A stretch of 64,000 bases of DNA, from NCBI GenBank assembly GCA_002450155.1, contig DJYO01000021.1, forward strand, positions 1 to 64,000, given 5' to 3'. Positions 15,886 to 25,293 of the stretch are shown piece by piece. Under the pieces are notes generated by a model. That model did no database searches, was not told the origin of the DNA, and saw only the letters and a program-made list of their open reading frames with translations. Position numbers and translations under genes: made by a program. This stretch comes from Mageeibacillus sp. UBA6976 (lineage in GTDB: Bacteria; Bacillota; Clostridia; Saccharofermentanales; Saccharofermentanaceae). The number at the start of each line of letters is the position of its first letter. Within the stretch, counting starts at the first letter, position 1.

Positions 15886-18756
15886 TTATATTTTCGAGTG
15901 CTTTTTATCAACAAAAGCGAATACGGCAAGGGAAACGAGCCCCAAAACCGTTACTATAAGCCCGGCCTTAAGGCCCGGTGCTTCAAATACCAATTCAGCG
16001 CTGTGACTGCCTGAAGGACAATCAAAGGCGATGAAAGCCTCCTGATAGACCGAATAATCACAGGGCTCTCCGTCGATGTAGAGCGTCCATCCCTCTTCTG
16101 CAGGGATCGTGGTTATAACGGTCTCGTTATCTGCAATATTATCTATATCAAATCTTACCAGGCCGTCCTCAAAGTCTGTGACCTTTACCTTGGAGGTATC
16201 CACACCTGCAAACTGACTTGCAAAGATGTCCTGATCAAATACTGCAAAATTGATGTCAAGATACCTCCAGACCTCAGAATCAGACATGATGGTCACCTTG
16301 ACATTCTCCCCCTCTGCAAAGGAGCCTATGCGGTATATCCTTGAATAGTAGGTATCCTCAGAGCCTGAACCTATCAGGATGCCGTTGACATAGACAGAAG
16401 TAGCACTCATCACTCTCGGGCAGGAGATATTGAGGTAGAGCTCCTTATCAGTCCGGGATATGAAGCTATACTCGAGCACGATGGGGGTGTTCTTATTGGC
16501 CTGATTTATAACTGTGGCATTATCAGCTGCCTTGGCACCAACCGTGGCCTCAAGTCCCAGAGGATCAGATACGGCAACAGAGATATCAGCGCCCTCCTGC
16601 TCTTCTTCAAGCCTTCTCTCGTATTCAAGACCTGTCACATAATCGCTCTTATCGAAGATAAAGCCTCCTATGAGATTGGGGCTACCGACCATGCTGTCAG
16701 CAGGGACAAAGAAATCCTCTGTGAAAGATCCGGGGAACATGGACTTGTACCAGTCATTTTGAAGGGCGAAATAATCCTTATCTGATGTAGCCTTCTCAAG
16801 CCTGTAGAAATCAAAATCCAATGCGCCCTTATCTGCAGCAAAACCTAAGGGGAGAACATCAGGATTTGAATAGTATTCCAGATGGGATCCCGGAGTTACG
16901 GGACCTTTGGGCTCGCCCAGTGAGTAGCTCTTCCTACTTGCAACGGTACCTACAGAGAAGAAACAGTCAGCTGCAGGATCAGCAAAAGTATAGTAAGTTA
17001 CAAAGTAATTGTAGTTAGTAGCATAGCCCAGCTGCTTTAAGAATCTGTGCATCAGTTTATTGGAATTTGAATTGAAGAATCCGACGCCGCTGTAATTGCC
17101 GTACATGGTAAGGCCTGAATCAGCGTAGTATTCGTTATTGTAGTTCTCAAGTTCCTCCACCTCGGTCCTGTATGCATTGAGCTCAAGATCGTTTGCAGCA
17201 GCAAGATCGCCATAAAGCTCGATCTCTTCGATGGAAGAAGCAAACTCTTCGGTATCGCCGTTAAAGTTTGTATAAGTCTCTATCCCTGCTGTGAGCATCG
17301 GTCCTGCAAAGACCAGCTCAAATACGGTTGCCGCAGCAAGAAGGGGCGATATCATCTGGGGCATATCCTCAAGCTGCTTGGGCCAGGACTGCCTGGTATA
17401 AAGGAGCAGGATACCGAAGTTTACAAGGATCAGGACCAGGTTATAGATGAATATCTTATCCTCTGTCTTGTAAGCACCTATGGTATGGGATATAAACAGC
17501 ATCGCAAGCATGACTCCGCAGGCGATCGCCATATCCCGCGGCCTTATCTGCCTTATCTTCTCCAGCACCTTGAGTGCTATTACCAGGAAGAATGGCAGGA
17601 ATACAAAGGCGTGTCTGTGCCAGAACCAGTTAGGATCGTCGAAGACCTGCCAGATCTTGTCGAACCAGTAGATAGCTGTCGATATATATACTCCCGCAAG
17701 GCAGGCTATGTATATCTTTTTGTCTCTGCCCTTAAACAGCGGGGATACAAGGTAGATCAGGATCAGCATTGTGATGAGCAGGCTAAGGAAGATAAAGGGC
17801 TTATTGGCAGGCATTACCTTGCCAAACTCACCGGGATCTCCCAGAAGGAGCATATCCATAAGGTCCAAAGGTGTATAGAGGACCAGCGCATGAGTGCCGG
17901 AAGGGATGGTCTTATCTGCATTCCTTATGGTATCAAGTCCTACAGGGATAATGAGGACTGCCACGCTCATGGCGCTCATTGCTGCAATGGCAATAAATCT
18001 CAATATCTTGGACAGAGCTTCCTTGAGCTTATATCTCATGGCAAAGAGCCTTACCAGGAGATATACAAAACTGAAAGCGCCTGCCATATAGGCAATATAG
18101 TAATTAGACCAGAAAAGTACAAGGAGAGTAAATACTATGCCCTTATACCTGCCGGTCTTAATGAACTTCTCTGCAAAATATAAAAGCAGCGGGAGCAGAT
18201 AGTATCCGTCGAGCCACATGATGTGGAAGGCAAAAGCCTGGGAGTAGAGGGAAAATGCGTAAACAAGACCCAGAAGCACCGGCCACTTTGTCTTCTTGTC
18301 CTCTGTTCTTGAAGAAAGAAACAGACACATAAATGAAGCTGACAAAGTAAGCTTAAGGGTTATTATCACGACCACGAGAGTATCTATCTGCGAAGGCTTA
18401 AATAGCAAAGTCAGTATATTAAAGGGGCTTGCCAGATAGTAACCGTAGCTTCCTGCGAAATTCTTGCCGAGGCCGAGACAGAAGGAATAGGACAAAAGCC
18501 TTACAATGTCTTTCGGAGAAGAATGGAATATCTCAAGAAGCTTATTCCTAAGGAGAATAAGGAAGGGAGCATACTGCCCGGACAGGTCACTTATCAGGAC
18601 TGAATAGTTGCCAAAAGGAGGCTTGCGGCAGATCAGTGTAACTATGGCATAGAGCACTAAAGCAAGGCCAAAAGTTATGATGGGTCTGTTATCGATCTTT
18701 AAAGAAGGTGGTGATTTCTTCTTAGCTCCGCCGTCAAGTGATTTGAGTTCCTTCAT
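15886..18756 (-). CDS. YfhO family polytopic membrane glycosyltransferase
   Basis: A 956-residue protein with about a dozen membrane segments in residues 25-490, a large extracytoplasmic domain (about 500-915) and a final membrane helix (about 930-950). The early motif FGNYSVLISDLSGQYAPF and the overall plan match the YfhO family. In Bacillus subtilis YfhO works with the GT2 enzyme CsbB: CsbB makes an undecaprenyl-phosphate sugar and YfhO moves it to lipoteichoic acid outside the cell. A CsbB-like gene starts divergently 100 bases away. The acceptor here is unknown. No strong ribosome binding site is visible. Confidence 0.83.
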   Translation of the reverse strand: MKELKSLDGGAKKKSPPSLKIDNRPIITFGLALVLYAIVTLICRKPPFGNYSVLISDLSGQYAPFLILLRNKLLEIFHSSPKDIVRLLSYSFCLGLGKNFAGSYGYYLASPFNILTLLFKPSQIDTLVVVIITLKLTLSASFMCLFLSSRTEDKKTKWPVLLGLVYAFSLYSQAFAFHIMWLDGYYLLPLLLYFAEKFIKTGRYKGIVFTLLVLFWSNYYIAYMAGAFSFVYLLVRLFAMRYKLKEALSKILRFIAIAAMSAMSVAVLIIPVGLDTIRNADKTIPSGTHALVLYTPLDLMDMLLLGDPGEFGKVMPANKPFIFLSLLITMLILIYLVSPLFKGRDKKIYIACLAGVYISTAIYWFDKIWQVFDDPNWFWHRHAFVFLPFFLVIALKVLEKIRQIRPRDMAIACGVMLAMLFISHTIGAYKTEDKIFIYNLVLILVNFGILLLYTRQSWPKQLEDMPQMISPLLAAATVFELVFAGPMLTAGIETYTNFNGDTEEFASSIEEIELYGDLAAANDLELNAYRTEVEELENYNNEYYADSGLTMYGNYSGVGFFNSNSNKLMHRFLKQLGYATNYNYFVTYYTFADPAADCFFSVGTVASRKSYSLGEPKGPVTPGSHLEYYSNPDVLPLGFAADKGALDFDFYRLEKATSDKDYFALQNDWYKSMFPGSFTEDFFVPADSMVGSPNLIGGFIFDKSDYVTGLEYERRLEEEQEGADISVAVSDPLGLEATVGAKAADNATVINQANKNTPIVLEYSFISRTDKELYLNISCPRVMSATSVYVNGILIGSGSEDTYYSRIYRIGSFAEGENVKVTIMSDSEVWRYLDINFAVFDQDIFASQFAGVDTSKVKVTDFEDGLVRFDIDNIADNETVITTIPAEEGWTLYIDGEPCDYSVYQEAFIAFDCPSGSHSAELVFEAPGLKAGLIVTVLGLVSLAVFAFVDKKHSKI

Positions 18757-18814
18757 CTAACTAAAGCCGCCTTCCACAGTTGATCAAAAAGTATCAATTT
18801 AATGATTTTTTGAT

Positions 18815-18820
18815 TATAAT
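18815..18820 (+). promoter_or_regulatory. Possible -10 box for the GT2 gene
   Basis: A perfect TATAAT lies in the AT-rich spacer between the divergent YfhO and GT2 genes, 38 bases before the GT2 ATG. The -35 region is not consensus. Confidence 0.4.
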
Positions 18821-18858
18821 ACATTTTATTAAACCGTTTCAATGCAGGAGGCTCTCGA

Positions 18859-19800
18859 ATGCTTATAAGTCTTGTTGTTCCATGCTATAACGAAGAAGAA
18901 GCCCTTCCTGTTCTCTACGCTGCCCTTAAGGATGTAAGATCGCAGGTTACTGATCATTCCTTTGAATTTGTCTTCGTGAACGACGGCAGCAGAGATAAGA
19001 CCAAAGACGTGATCAAGAGCCTCGCAGCAGAAGACCCGGATGTCAGATATCTGATGTTCTCACGCAACTTCGGCAAGGAAGCTGCCATGTATGCAGGCCT
19101 CGAGAAAGCAAAGGGTGATTGTATCGCGATCCTGGATGCGGATATGCAGGACCCGCCTTCACTTATCCCCCAGATGATAAAAGACATCGAGACCGGCAGC
19201 TGGGACATAGTCGCAGCCAGAAGAGTTACCCGCAAGGGCGAGCCCAAGATAAGGAGCTTTTTCGCAAGGAAGTTCTACCGGATAATCAACAAGATGTGCG
19301 ATGTTGAAATAGCAGACGGCGCCAGGGACTTCAGGCTTATGACAAGACCCGTTGTGGATGCCATACTAAGCGTATCCGAGAGGCAGCGCTTTTCGAAGGG
19401 TATATTTGCCTGGGTAGGCTTCAGGACCAAGTGGGTCGAACATGAGAATGTTGAGAGGGCTGCAGGCGAAAGCAAATGGAGCTTCTGGTCTTTGTTCAGA
19501 TATGCGATAGACGGCATCGTCTCATTTACCACGGCCCCTTTGAGAATATCGATCTATCTTGGCATCGGATTCGCCTGTCTTGGTTTTGCATACCTGCTGT
19601 ATTACGTAATAAGGGCGATAATCCTGCAGATCTACAATACCGTTCCGGGTTATCCGTCACTCCTGTCATTTATACTCTTTATCGGAGGTCTGATCCTGAT
19701 GTGCCTCGGAATAATCGGCGAGTATATAGGCAAGATCTATATCGAATCCAAGCGCCGCCCTATCTATATTGCCTCCGAAGAGAGCAAGGACGAGGATTAA
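18859..19800 (+). CDS. GT2 undecaprenyl-phosphate glycosyltransferase (CsbB/GtrB-like)
   Basis: The 313-residue protein has an N-terminal GT-A domain: VVPCYNEEEALPVLY at the start, FVNDGSRDKT, and the DxD metal site in ILDADMQDPP. Two C-terminal membrane helices (about 232-254 and 266-290) fit the GtrB/CsbB group. These enzymes transfer a sugar from its nucleotide donor to polyprenyl phosphate on the cytoplasmic face. QRFSKGIFAWVGF is the conserved patch before the membrane part. CAGGAGG precedes the ATG. YfhO (divergent) and a polytopic membrane protein (convergent, four-base overlap) are plausible partners. Confidence 0.9.
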   Translation: MLISLVVPCYNEEEALPVLYAALKDVRSQVTDHSFEFVFVNDGSRDKTKDVIKSLAAEDPDVRYLMFSRNFGKEAAMYAGLEKAKGDCIAILDADMQDPPSLIPQMIKDIETGSWDIVAARRVTRKGEPKIRSFFARKFYRIINKMCDVEIADGARDFRLMTRPVVDAILSVSERQRFSKGIFAWVGFRTKWVEHENVERAAGESKWSFWSLFRYAIDGIVSFTTAPLRISIYLGIGFACLGFAYLLYYVIRAIILQIYNTVPGYPSLLSFILFIGGLILMCLGIIGEYIGKIYIESKRRPIYIASEESKDED

Positions 19801-21377
19801 TCCTTGGCAAGATACCTGAAAAAGAAGGTCTTGCCATAGTCATCTATATAAAACTGCTCCTTGATCACCTCAGCATATTCTGCCTGGTTGATATTGCCGA
19901 ATGAGCCTATGTTCTCGGCATTACTCACGTCGCCTGTAAGCTGGGATCCGAAGATGACAAACATATTCTCCAGCGCAGGAAACATCATGAGCACAACAGC
20001 AAGGCAGATGCCGGTTAGCCTCAGCCTGATGCCTCGCCCTTTTGGTATATCCCTTATCTCAAATATTTCCGTAAGCTTTGCAGCAAGATATATCTGCAGT
20101 ACAAAAAGCGCCGGCATGGAGCCTCGCATGGTAAGGTCGTTCATCTCGGATATCCTGTAGAAAGGCAATATCAGAAGGGTTATTACCGCTGCGATAAATA
20201 CAGGGTCCTTCTTATGCTCTTTGCCAAGGATCAGGACAAAAGCTCCTATCTCCACCAAGATAAATATCAGATAGCAAGGGATAAACCACAGAGGTTCCTC
20301 GTAAAAAGAGATGGTAAAGCCCCTGTATTCCACGGCTCCGGAATTTGCCATATAAAAACTGCCGAACACTGTAAGAAGGGCTATTACTGACAGGATATTT
20401 ACAGGCGATAGTACGTTCTTTACTATATGCTTGCCTCTGCCGCATCCGGTATCCTTATCAAGGAGCCTGGCAATAGCTACCGGTATCATACCTATTACTG
20501 CCCAGGGTGAATATGCAAAGAGCACTCCGGCAGTAAGAGCCATGGATCTGGTATTCTTCTGCATCAGGATCAGAGTCATCACCAGGAAACAGGGCACCAC
20601 CTGGTTAAACACATTGCAGTACTCGGTAAAATTGGCGATATAGCTGATACATGGGACATATCCTTCAAGCCAGAGCCAGGCCTCGTAGTGAGTTACGGCA
20701 TAGAAAGCATCCGGGAGAGCGTCAAGCCCTGCAAAGAATACATAGACAAAGGGTATTGCAAAAGATGCCCGTTTGGTAAAATACGTCATTCCGACAAGGG
20801 TAAGAGCCATTCCCAGAGCATTCCATATAAGAAGGAAGATATTTGCAGCCCCAAGGCCCAAAAGCTTTCCAACCACTGCAGCCGGGAGGAAATAGGCAAA
20901 GTAATAGCAGAAAGCGACTTTGCCTCCGTCAAATCCCAGGATCTGCCTTACTTCAGGATTTGTCTGAGTGGAATAATCATATATGACAGGCCATTTATAA
21001 TCTATGAGGTCTCTTAAGATCGCTCTCCTGTAAGGGTGATCCTGAAGCGTAAAGATAAACTCCCCTACTCCGGTTATAAATGAGATAAGGAGCGCTATTA
21101 CAGCAAAGGCAATAAGGTATTTATAGGGGATCTTGATATAAGTTTTGCAAGAAAGCTTCTCTCCCGCAATACCTCTGCCGCAGTCTAAAACAGCTACTAC
21201 AGTAAGTCCTGCAAATATAACGCTTACCGGGATAGCTGCCCCGGGTCTTAAGTAGCCTATGGTAAAGATCAGGACCGGGATCATGAGATAGATCATGGAG
21301 ATCATGTAGAAAGTATCTGAAGAGATCTTAAATCCTTCAGAGGCAGATGACTTGCTTATGTCAGTAACTTCCCTCAA
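19797..21377 (-). CDS. Polytopic membrane protein, possibly GT-C type transferase
   Basis: The 526-residue frame starts at a TTG (21377) with AGGTG six bases upstream; an ATG inside the first membrane helix (FYMISMIY) is the alternative. About 12-13 membrane segments are visible. The loop after an early helix carries DYKWPVIYDYSTQTNP and a later loop HYEAWLWLEGYVP. This resembles the layout of GT-C lipid-linked sugar transferases, but no family signature is certain. The end overlaps the GT2 gene by four bases. Given its position it may act in the same polymer-glycosylation pathway; that is inference. Confidence 0.55.
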   Translation of the reverse strand: MREVTDISKSSASEGFKISSDTFYMISMIYLMIPVLIFTIGYLRPGAAIPVSVIFAGLTVVAVLDCGRGIAGEKLSCKTYIKIPYKYLIAFAVIALLISFITGVGEFIFTLQDHPYRRAILRDLIDYKWPVIYDYSTQTNPEVRQILGFDGGKVAFCYYFAYFLPAAVVGKLLGLGAANIFLLIWNALGMALTLVGMTYFTKRASFAIPFVYVFFAGLDALPDAFYAVTHYEAWLWLEGYVPCISYIANFTEYCNVFNQVVPCFLVMTLILMQKNTRSMALTAGVLFAYSPWAVIGMIPVAIARLLDKDTGCGRGKHIVKNVLSPVNILSVIALLTVFGSFYMANSGAVEYRGFTISFYEEPLWFIPCYLIFILVEIGAFVLILGKEHKKDPVFIAAVITLLILPFYRISEMNDLTMRGSMPALFVLQIYLAAKLTEIFEIRDIPKGRGIRLRLTGICLAVVLMMFPALENMFVIFGSQLTGDVSNAENIGSFGNINQAEYAEVIKEQFYIDDYGKTFFFRYLAKD

Positions 21378-21403
21378 TTATTGCACCTGATTTATCTAAA
21401 AAT

Positions 21404-21569
21404 ATAAAACAATTATAACCCATGCGGGCGATAAAACCCACGGTTTTAACCGTGAGGATGATAGCCCGCTCTTTAATCTCTGTAGATAATATATTAACTA
21501 GCATCTGCTAATATGTTACTATTCATCTATGAAGAATGAATATAAACATACAAAGACAACAGTGTCCTC
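21404..21569 (+). repeat. Inverted long repeat, copy 2 (partner at 472-637)
   Basis: This is the left-end segment shared with the element at the start of the window. Differences are scattered single substitutions, consistent with two copies of one IS family that have diverged slightly. Confidence 0.75.
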
Positions 21570-21582
21570 GATATCGCAAAAA

Positions 21583-21777
21583 AATATTTAATATCCAAGG
21601 CGTTGAGAATAGATTCAAAGAACTAACCATTGCTGAGTGCAATAAAGGGGCTGTCAGTAGCCTGAATACCGACAAATACCGTAGGGCATACGGAAATTTA
21701 CGCTTGTGGAGACCGTGTAAAACTAAAGCTTTTGTAGCAATGTAGTGGTCGCTGAAACAAGAATCCAACGACTTTAG
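21583..21777 (+). pseudogene. tnpB C-terminal fragment with frameshift
   Basis: One frame reads ECNKGAVSSLNTDKYRRAYG, then NLRLWRPCKTKAFVAM, then a stop at 21743-21745. Restoring one base near 21742 extends it to VVVAETRIQRL and a stop at 21775-21777, close to the usual AETRIPRL-type end of clostridial TnpB proteins. The N-terminal and catalytic parts are absent. The 5' limit is approximate. Confidence 0.6.
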
Positions 21778-21842
21778 TGTGGAGTGTCAAAACCTACAAA
21801 AAGGTATACTTGAAACAAAATAATCTATCGGAGGTGCATTAT

Positions 21843-23189
21843 ATGCCAAAAAGATCTGATGCTGTTTCAGCCAAACAGTTAAAGCAGATGGAAGCCGACT
21901 TTAATTGCAAAAGAGCAAATGTCATTGCCTCTAATGCTGCAGTAAAGAGCGGCGTCATCGCAGCCGCAACCGACTACCGCGAAGCCCGTAAATATCCCTT
22001 CACCTTCTCAGTTGACCTTAAGCAGGGCGATATCACAGACCAGAAGAATTCCGGGAGATGCTGGATCTTTGCTGCTCTTAACACGTTCAGATATGAACTT
22101 ATCAAGAAGTATAACCTTAAGACATTTGAGCTGTCCCAGAACTATATTTTCTTCTACGACAAGCTGGAGAAGGCTAATTACTTCTTCCTTAATGCCATTA
22201 ATCTTAAAGACGAGGATGTATCAGGCAGGCTCTACTCCTTCCTTAACACTGACCCTCTGTGCGACGGCGGCCAGTGGGACATGCTCGCCAACATCGTAAG
22301 GAAATACGGCGTTGTCCCCTCATATGCATATCCTGATTCCAAGAATGCCACAAGCTCAACCTGGCTTAACGAATTCCTCACATCCATAATCAGGGAGAGA
22401 GCTATATGGATGAAGGAAGCTGCCAGGGGCGGTGCCACACTTGCCGACCTTAACGACATGCGCACCATAGCTCTTAACGAAGTCTACAGGGTCCTGGCAA
22501 TAACTTTAGGTCAGCCTCCCAAACAGTTTGACCTCATAATGAGGAACGAGGACGACAAGGTAATATCCGAGTCAGGCATCACCCCTAAGGAATTCTTCGA
22601 TAAGTATATCGGTATCGATCTTGACTCCAGGATCAGCATAATCAATGCAACCTCCGAGGATAAGCCCTTCGGCAAGACCTATTCGGTTAAATACCTCGGT
22701 AATGTAACAGAGGGCGCCCCCGTTAAGTATCTTAATCTCCCAATGGATTCCTTCAAGCAGGCAGTTATTGCCCAGCTCAAGGACGGTCACCCGGTATGGT
22801 TCGGCTCCGACTGCATGAAGTTCTCCTTAAGGGATGAAGGCATATTTGACCGCAAGGCCTGCGGAGTCGAGTCATTCTTCAATGTAAAGTACAACTTTAC
22901 AAAAGCTGACAGGCTGACTTACGGAGACAGCGCCATGAACCATGCGATGGTCCTCCTGGGCGTCAATCTTGATAAGGACGGTAAGCCTGACCGCTGGAGG
23001 ATCGAGAACAGCTGGGGCGACAAGGCAGGCTCCAAGGGCTACTATGTATGTTCAGACGAATGGTTCGATGAATTCGTCTATCAGGCAGTCGTAGATAAGA
23101 AATACCTGAAATCCAAGGAACGCAAATTGTGGGATATGGATCCTGTGCTCCTTGAGCCCTGGGATCCTATGGGAACACTTGCAGACTAA
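21843..23189 (+). CDS. pepC: Aminopeptidase C / bleomycin hydrolase (peptidase C1B)
   Basis: The product is 448 residues from the ATG at 21843, which has GGAGGTG upstream; the in-frame extension to 21777 starts inside the IS remnant. It is a papain-like cysteine aminopeptidase of the bleomycin hydrolase family, usually a hexameric cytoplasmic enzyme. The catalytic cysteine lies in QKNSGRCWIFAALNTFR (about residue 70), the histidine in MNHAMVLLGV and the asparagine in RIENSWGDKAGSKGY. Length matches the family (about 445). The IS right end lies about 50 bases before the start, so the promoter may be partly IS-derived (a TATACT occurs at about 21804). Confidence 0.93.
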   Translation: MPKRSDAVSAKQLKQMEADFNCKRANVIASNAAVKSGVIAAATDYREARKYPFTFSVDLKQGDITDQKNSGRCWIFAALNTFRYELIKKYNLKTFELSQNYIFFYDKLEKANYFFLNAINLKDEDVSGRLYSFLNTDPLCDGGQWDMLANIVRKYGVVPSYAYPDSKNATSSTWLNEFLTSIIRERAIWMKEAARGGATLADLNDMRTIALNEVYRVLAITLGQPPKQFDLIMRNEDDKVISESGITPKEFFDKYIGIDLDSRISIINATSEDKPFGKTYSVKYLGNVTEGAPVKYLNLPMDSFKQAVIAQLKDGHPVWFGSDCMKFSLRDEGIFDRKACGVESFFNVKYNFTKADRLTYGDSAMNHAMVLLGVNLDKDGKPDRWRIENSWGDKAGSKGYYVCSDEWFDEFVYQAVVDKKYLKSKERKLWDMDPVLLEPWDPMGTLAD

Positions 23190-23215
23190 ATACATCCCGT
23201 AGCTATGTAAATATT

Positions 23216-23249
23216 ATGCCCCGAAACATCTTAAAATGCTTCGGGGCAT
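23216..23249. terminator. Hairpin between convergent pepC and cyclophilin genes
   Basis: ATGCCCCGAAACAT (23216-23229) pairs with ATGCTTCGGGGCAT (23236-23249) around a six-base loop. The flanking T-runs are short on both sides, so it probably serves as a shared, moderately strong terminator. Confidence 0.65.
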
Positions 23250-23302
23250 TGTTCTAACCATAGGATTTCTGTGCCGCTCATATTCATGAGGGCTGCGAAG
23301 TA

Positions 23303-23788
23303 TCAGAGCTCAACTGTCATGAACTCGATAGCCTGCTCCTCAAGGGGTCTGTCGCTGTAGTCTGTATCTACAGAAGCGATCTTGTCCACTTCCTCGATGC
23401 CTTCTATAACCTTGCCGAATGCAGCATACTGGCCGTCAAGGTGGGGTGAATTCGCATGCATGATAAAGAACTGTGATCCTGCTGAATTCGGATCCATGGC
23501 TCTTGCCATAGAGAGAACTCCTCTTTCGTGCTTAAGGTCATTCCTAAACCCGTTTGCTGTAAACTCACCCTTGATCGTATAGCCGGGACCGCCCATGCCT
23601 GTTCCTGTAGGGTCACCGCCCTGGATCATAAAGCCAGGGATAACACGGTGGAAGATAAGACCGTTATAAAAACCCTTGCCTGCAAGGTCTATAAAATTCT
23701 TAACTGTCTCAGGCGCGATATCAGGATAAAGCTCTGCTTTGATCACTCCGCCATTCTTAAGCTGGATGGTTACGATAGGATTGCTCAT
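23303..23788 (-). CDS. Peptidyl-prolyl cis-trans isomerase, cyclophilin type
   Basis: A 161-residue cyclophilin that speeds proline isomerisation in protein folding. It has the FHRVIPGFMIQGGDPTGTGMG motif with the catalytic arginine, then GSQFFIMHANSPHLDGQYAAFG. No signal peptide is present, so it is cytoplasmic. The gene is 17 bases downstream of the nicotinate phosphoribosyltransferase gene and probably co-transcribed with it. Confidence 0.93.
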   Translation of the reverse strand: MSNPIVTIQLKNGGVIKAELYPDIAPETVKNFIDLAGKGFYNGLIFHRVIPGFMIQGGDPTGTGMGGPGYTIKGEFTANGFRNDLKHERGVLSMARAMDPNSAGSQFFIMHANSPHLDGQYAAFGKVIEGIEEVDKIASVDTDYSDRPLEEQAIEFMTVEL

Positions 23789-23805
23789 GATTATTGATTC
23801 CTTCC

Positions 23806-25269
23806 TTATTTCTGCCTATAAGATCTTAATATCTCATCCTTGATCTTCCAGAGTTCGGGACTTAAGTCAACGTAGTAGTTATGCGGATTCTCGAATCTCT
23901 TTACCGAATCCCACAAGGAGTCTATCTCCTTTGTGCAATAGGCACGTACTTCCTCGATGGAAGGCTTATCGTATACGAGCTTGCCCCCGTCGAAGATCTT
24001 GACCAAGAGCTTCCTTGTCTCATAGTTTGTAAGAGTCTTGGCCTTCCATGTGTCGTTAGGATCAAAGATCTCATAAGGCTCGCCGTCAGGCACTTTCTCA
24101 CCTGCTACAGTAACAACGTCAGCCAGAGCCTTACCTGTGGACTTGTCGTAGAATCTTATGATCTCCTTGCTGCAGGGATTTGTGATCTTGGCTCTGCTGT
24201 CAGAGATCTTCATCTTAGGGATGATGTTGCCGTTCTCATCTTCAACTGCAGAGATCTTATAAACACCTCCGAATACAGGCTCAGCCTTGGATGTGATAAG
24301 TCTCTCACCTACGCCGAAGGAGTCGATGCAGGCGCCCTGACTTATAAGGTCTCTTATGAGGTACTCGTCAAGAGCGTTGGATACGGTGATCTTACAATCT
24401 GTAAGTCCTGCCTCGTCAAGCATCTTCCTGGCCTGCTGTGTAAGATAGGTAAGGTCTCCTGAATCGATCCTTATACCCTTAAGCCTCTCGCCCATAGGCT
24501 CTAAGACTTCCTTAGCGCATCTGATGGCATTGGGGATACCTGATCTTAATACATCGTAGGTATCTACCAGGAGCAGAGCTCCCTTAGGATAAGACTTGGA
24601 GTAAGCCTTAAATGCTTCAAACTCACTGTCAAAGAGCATTACCCATGAGTGAGCCATCGTTCCGGAGAGAGGAATGTTAAACTGCTGTCCGCAGATAGTG
24701 CAGGATGTGCCTGCCGCACCTGCGATATAAGCAGCTCTTGCGCCGAGGACTGATGCGTCAAAGCCCTGAGCTCTTCTCGCACCGAATTCCATTACAGGCC
24801 TGCCCTCTGCTGCTCTTACGATCCTTGCTGTCTTTGTGGCAATAAGGGTCTGATGGTTGATGGTGCAAAGGAGCGCCGTCTCCATGAGCTGTGCCTGGCT
24901 TATAGGACCTCTTACCTTGATCAGAGGCTCACCGGGGAACACAACTGTGCCCTCCGGTATTGCCCATACGTCACATTTGAATTCAAAATTCCTGAGGTAA
25001 TCTATGAACTTATCGTTGAAGTGATAGTTGTCCTTGAGGAAGGTCAGGTCTTCTTCGGTAAATGTGAGATTGGACAGATAATCTATGACCTGCTCCACGC
25101 CGCACATTACCGCATAACCGCCGTTCTCGGGGATGTTCCTGAAAAACATATCGAAATAAACGATCTTGTCTCCGCATCCGTTGTCCAAGTAACCGTTTGC
25201 CATGGTAAGCTCGTAGAAATCCGTGAGCATGCTCATGTTTGTACGGTCATTCCACATTCCGTAATCCAT
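23806..25269 (-). CDS. pncB: Nicotinate phosphoribosyltransferase
   Basis: This 487-residue enzyme of NAD salvage joins nicotinate and PRPP, with ATP hydrolysis, to give nicotinate mononucleotide. Recognisable motifs are EFGARRAQG, LSGTMAHSWVMLF (histidine that is phosphorylated in the family), RIDSGDLTYL and the early FYELTMANGYL. Length fits the long bacterial PncB type. No NAD de novo synthesis genes are in the window. The upstream neighbour is the SPFH/NfeD pair, 24 bases away on the same strand. Confidence 0.93.
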   Translation of the reverse strand: MDYGMWNDRTNMSMLTDFYELTMANGYLDNGCGDKIVYFDMFFRNIPENGGYAVMCGVEQVIDYLSNLTFTEEDLTFLKDNYHFNDKFIDYLRNFEFKCDVWAIPEGTVVFPGEPLIKVRGPISQAQLMETALLCTINHQTLIATKTARIVRAAEGRPVMEFGARRAQGFDASVLGARAAYIAGAAGTSCTICGQQFNIPLSGTMAHSWVMLFDSEFEAFKAYSKSYPKGALLLVDTYDVLRSGIPNAIRCAKEVLEPMGERLKGIRIDSGDLTYLTQQARKMLDEAGLTDCKITVSNALDEYLIRDLISQGACIDSFGVGERLITSKAEPVFGGVYKISAVEDENGNIIPKMKISDSRAKITNPCSKEIIRFYDKSTGKALADVVTVAGEKVPDGEPYEIFDPNDTWKAKTLTNYETRKLLVKIFDGGKLVYDKPSIEEVRAYCTKEIDSLWDSVKRFENPHNYYVDLSPELWKIKDEILRSYRQK

Positions 25270-25293
25270 ATTAATTACCTCTTATAGTTTAGT

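Larger units (their letters stand above)
21404..21791 (+). mobile_element. Decayed, internally deleted IS605-type element
   Basis: The left end (21404-21569) matches 472-637 in reverse orientation, including the nested hairpin (GCGGGC 21424-21429 with GCCCGC 21464-21469). After about 200 bases comes a typical tnpB 3' end and right end (GAATCCAACGACTTTAG then GTGTCAA). The whole is only about 390 bases, so almost all of tnpB has been lost. It sits between a membrane-protein gene and pepC, in the pepC orientation. The 3' part would correspond to the omega-RNA region in an intact element. Confidence 0.72.

Noticed and set aside
17485..18183. 232-codon open frame on the plus strand inside the YfhO gene
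   Set aside because: Antisense to a well-supported membrane protein, with no recognisable motif or upstream signal.
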